Shown here one piece after another: positions 61,531 through 64,000 of a stretch of DNA of 64,000 bases (positions are counted from its first letter, which is position 1; the number at the start of each line of letters is the position of its first letter). The translations under genes were made by a program, and so were the position numbers. Origin of the DNA: Streptomyces roseolus (GTDB lineage Bacteria > Actinomycetota > Actinomycetes > Streptomycetales > Streptomycetaceae); NCBI RefSeq assembly GCF_014649855.1, contig NZ_BMTV01000004.1, positions 62,001-126,000 of the forward strand, in the 5' to 3' direction. The notes beneath the pieces are model-generated. The model saw only the letters and a list, made by a program, of their open reading frames with translations. It made no database searches and had not been told where the DNA came from.

Positions 61531-61564
61531 GGCAGGGCCGTACCGTTACGGGTACGGCCCTGCC
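61531..61564 (+). terminator. Hairpin between copZ and copA
   Basis: GGCAGGGCCGTACC pairs with GGTACGGCCCTGCC around GTTACG and is followed by CCCCTTTT. As a partial terminator or 3'-end stabiliser it would favour copZ mRNA over copA. Confidence 0.8.
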
Positions 61565-61583
61565 CCCTTTTCTGGAACCGCAC

Positions 61584-63803
61584 ATGACCAGCACCGCCCC
61601 CGACGTCACCGTCACCGAGCTGACCATCGGCGGGATGACCTGCGCCTCCTGCGCGGCCCGCGTCGAGAAGAAGCTCAACCGCATGGACGGCGTCACCGCG
61701 ACCGTCAACTACGCCACCGAGAAGGCCCGCGTCGAGCACGTGCCCGAGGTCGGCGTCGACGCGCTCATCGCCACCGTGGTGAGGACCGGCTACACCGCCG
61801 AGGAACCCGCGCCGCCCGAGCCCGAGACGCCCGGGGAGGACGGCGCCGCCGACCCCGAGCTCGCCGCGCTCCGCCGCCGCCTCGTCGTCTCCGCCGTCCT
61901 CGCCGCCCCCGTCGTCCTGCTCGCCATGGCCCCCGCCCTCCAGTTCGACGACTGGCAGTGGCTCTCCCTCGCCCTCGCCTCCCCGGTCGTCGTCTGGGGC
62001 GGCCTCCCCTTCCACCGGGCCGCCTGGACCAACCTCCGGCACGGCGCCGCCACCATGGACACCCTCGTCTCGGTCGGCACCCTCGCCGCCTACGGCTGGT
62101 CCCTGTGGGCGCTCTTCCTCGGCGACGCCGGCCTGCCCGGGATGCGCCACGGCTTCGACCTCACCGCCGACCGCTCCGACGGCTCCTCCGCGATCTACCT
62201 GGAGGTGGCCGCGGGGGTCGTCACCTTCATCCTGCTCGGCCGCTACCTGGAGGCCCGCGCCAAGCGCAGGGCCGGCGCCGCCCTGCGGGCCCTGATGAAG
62301 CTCGGCGCCAAGGACGTCGCCGTTCTCAGGGAGGGCGGAGAGGTACGGGTGCCGGTCGCCGACCTGCGGACCGGCGAGCTCTTCGTCGTGCGCCCCGGGG
62401 AGAGGATCGCCACCGACGGCACCGTCGCCGAGGGCTCCTCCGCCGTCGACACCTCCCTGCTCACGGGCGAGTCCCTGCCCGTCGACGTCACGGCCGGCTC
62501 CGCCGTCACCGGCGGCTGCGTCAACGTCTCCGGGCGGCTCGTCGTCCGGGCCGGCCGGGTCGGCGCCGAGACGCGGCTCGCCCGGATGGCGAAGCTCGTC
62601 GAGGAGGCGCAGAGCGGCAAGGCCGAGGCGCAGCGGCTCGCCGACCGGATCTCCGCCGTCTTCGTCCCCGCCGTCCTGCTGATCGCCCTGGCCACCCTCG
62701 GCTTCTGGCTCGGCTCGGGGGCCGGCGCGACCGCCGCGTTCACCGCCGCCGTCGCCGTCCTGATCATCGCCTGCCCCTGTGCCCTCGGCCTCGCCACGCC
62801 GACCGCGCTGCTCGTCGGCACCGGGCGCGGCGCCCAGCTCGGCATCCTGATCAAGGGGCCCGAGGTCCTGGAGTCCACCCGCCGGGTCGACACCGTCGTC
62901 CTGGACAAGACCGGAACCGTCACCACCGGCCGGATGACCCTCACCGGCGTCCACCCCGCCGCCGGGACCGACGAGCGGGAGCTGCTGCGGCTCGCCGGGG
63001 CCCTGGAGCACTCCTCCGAGCACCCCGTGGCCCGGGCCGTCGCCGCCGGCGCCGCCGAGCGCCTCGGGATCCCCGTCGGCGAGCTGCCGGTCCCCAAGGG
63101 CTTCGAGAACGTACCGGGACTCGGCGTCCGCGGCTCCGTCGACGGCCGGCTCGTCCTCGCCGGGCGGGCCGCGCTGCTCGCCGCCGAGGACGTGGCCGTG
63201 CCGGACGGCGCGGCCGCCGGGGCCGTGCTCGTCGCCAGGGACGGGGTCTTCTGCGGCGCCCTGACCGTCGCCGACGCCGTCAAGGACACCAGCGCCGAGG
63301 CCGTCGCCCGGCTCCGCGGCCTCGGACTGCGGCCGGTGCTGCTCACCGGCGACCACCGGACCGTCGCGGAGGCCGTGGCCGCCGAGGTCGGCATCGGCGA
63401 GGTGATCGCCGAGGTGCTGCCGGAGGAGAAGGCGGGCGTGGTCCGCCGGCTCCAGGAGGAGGGCCGTACGGTCGCGATGGTCGGCGACGGCGTGAACGAC
63501 GCGGCGGCGCTCGCCACGGCCGACCTGGGGCTCGCGATGGGCACCGGCACGGACGCGGCCATCGAGGCGAGCGACCTGACCCTCGTCCGGGGCGACCTGC
63601 GGGTCGCCGCCGACGCGATCCGGCTCTCCCGGCGGACCCTGGCGACGATCAAGGGAAATCTGGCGTGGGCCTTCGGCTACAACGTGGCCGCGCTGCCGCT
63701 CGCCGCGGCCGGACTGCTCAACCCGATGATCGCGGGCCTGACCATGGCCTTTTCGTCCGTCTTCGTCGTGACCAACAGCCTGCGCCTGCGGCGGTTCCGT
63801 TGA
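61584..63803 (+). CDS. copA: CopA copper-exporting P1B-type ATPase
   Basis: 739 aa. N-terminal metal-binding domain GGMTCASC, TGES loop (LLTGESLPV), the membrane copper site CPCALGLATP, phosphorylation site DKTGTVTTG, the HP motif SSEHPVARAV and GDGVNDAAAL. It exports Cu(I) and is controlled with copZ by CsoR. Confidence 0.96.
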   Translation: MTSTAPDVTVTELTIGGMTCASCAARVEKKLNRMDGVTATVNYATEKARVEHVPEVGVDALIATVVRTGYTAEEPAPPEPETPGEDGAADPELAALRRRLVVSAVLAAPVVLLAMAPALQFDDWQWLSLALASPVVVWGGLPFHRAAWTNLRHGAATMDTLVSVGTLAAYGWSLWALFLGDAGLPGMRHGFDLTADRSDGSSAIYLEVAAGVVTFILLGRYLEARAKRRAGAALRALMKLGAKDVAVLREGGEVRVPVADLRTGELFVVRPGERIATDGTVAEGSSAVDTSLLTGESLPVDVTAGSAVTGGCVNVSGRLVVRAGRVGAETRLARMAKLVEEAQSGKAEAQRLADRISAVFVPAVLLIALATLGFWLGSGAGATAAFTAAVAVLIIACPCALGLATPTALLVGTGRGAQLGILIKGPEVLESTRRVDTVVLDKTGTVTTGRMTLTGVHPAAGTDERELLRLAGALEHSSEHPVARAVAAGAAERLGIPVGELPVPKGFENVPGLGVRGSVDGRLVLAGRAALLAAEDVAVPDGAAAGAVLVARDGVFCGALTVADAVKDTSAEAVARLRGLGLRPVLLTGDHRTVAEAVAAEVGIGEVIAEVLPEEKAGVVRRLQEEGRTVAMVGDGVNDAAALATADLGLAMGTGTDAAIEASDLTLVRGDLRVAADAIRLSRRTLATIKGNLAWAFGYNVAALPLAAAGLLNPMIAGLTMAFSSVFVVTNSLRLRRFR

Positions 63804-63910
63804 TTTCACCTACACGTGACGCACAAGTCCTTCACAAAGAGACCTAGATCACAGATATTGGGGGGTAACCATCTGGGCTGTTCGCGAGTCTAAGTGGGCG
63901 ATGCCAGAAC

Positions 63911-63948
63911 GTCTTGGGGGACGTTCGCCGGGAGGTCTTGGGGGACGT
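63911..63948 (+). repeat. Direct repeat GTCTTGGGGGACGT
   Basis: Two copies (63911-63924 and 63935-63948), 24 bp apart, in the leader after copA. The downstream gene lies beyond the window. This may be an mRNA leader or regulator-binding tandem; nothing else is seen in 63804-64000. Confidence 0.5.
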
Positions 63949-64000
63949 CCCGGCAGGCAAGCGCGGCCGGGGCACGTGCACCGGGGAGCTTTGAGCGGCC

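Noticed and set aside
1..64000. CRISPR arrays, tRNA or rRNA genes
   Set aside because: No regularly spaced repeats or tRNA/rRNA signatures were recognised on either strand.

Overview
The window looks like a chromosomal segment of a Streptomyces or close relative. G+C is very high with strong third-position GC bias, GTG starts and GTGA/ATGA start-stop overlaps are common, and many families are typical of actinomycetes (SARP regulator, PucR-type GAF regulator, IS701-like domesticated transposase, CsoR box, mycelial iol genes). No rRNA, tRNA or CRISPR array was recognised.

Layout. 1-3.6 kb: an edge-truncated exonuclease/BRCT-TerD protein, small toxin/immunity-like hypotheticals and a scar holding the C-terminal end of a tyrosine integrase. 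3.7-29.4 kb: a large arsenic island. 29.7-32.5 kb: a lone LivJ-like binding protein, a saccharopine dehydrogenase remnant and a winged-helix protein. 32.5-37.1 kb: kdpFABC. 37.5-44.3 kb: uricase, a CrcB pair, an IS701-like protein, a PucR-type regulator and a SARP. 44.6-51.9 kb: DUF1772 protein, vWA lipoprotein, LuxR-like regulator, ABC-2 transporter whose ATPase is fused to a hydrolase, and a 58-aa secreted peptide. 52-58.4 kb: myo-inositol catabolism (iolA, D, B, C and a divergent IolE/IolI-like gene). 58.6-63.8 kb: small HTH protein, Kef-like antiporter, PrsW protease and a CsoR-box/copZ/copA copper module.

The arsenic island carries several layers. Classical detoxification: thioredoxin reductase and ArsC diverge from ArsR and Acr3, followed by an ArsO-like flavoprotein. 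Organoarsenical handling: an ArsP-like permease, two more ArsO-like flavoproteins, an MFS pump and an ArsN-like acetyltransferase. Synthesis: an EPSP-synthase homologue, a cofactor-independent phosphoglycerate-mutase homologue, a 117-aa unknown and a CTP-synthase C-terminal-like protein form a tightly overlapping operon. This set matches the core of the organoarsenic (bisenarsan-type) cluster known from Streptomyces lividans, in which arsenoenolpyruvate is made and rearranged to arsonopyruvate, an As-C bond. It is followed by a Pst-like ABC importer that may feed it arsenate.

No PKS, NRPS or ThDP decarboxylase lies in the arsenic segment. Instead there is an ArsR-box-controlled PLP aminotransferase, a secreted peptide with GAGWDxAPT repeats, and a Fem/GNAT-type transferase carrying nine vicinal-cysteine pairs. 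The peptide gene and the first gene of the synthetic operon share a conserved ~75-bp upstream element at the same distance from their starts, with a TrmB/LuxR-like regulator gene between them. My working hypothesis, not proven by sequence, is a variant arsonate pathway that diverges from bisenarsan after arsonopyruvate and involves a peptide partner. At least five ArsR proteins and a family of TCATAGA-N6-TCTATGA-like operators tie the island together.
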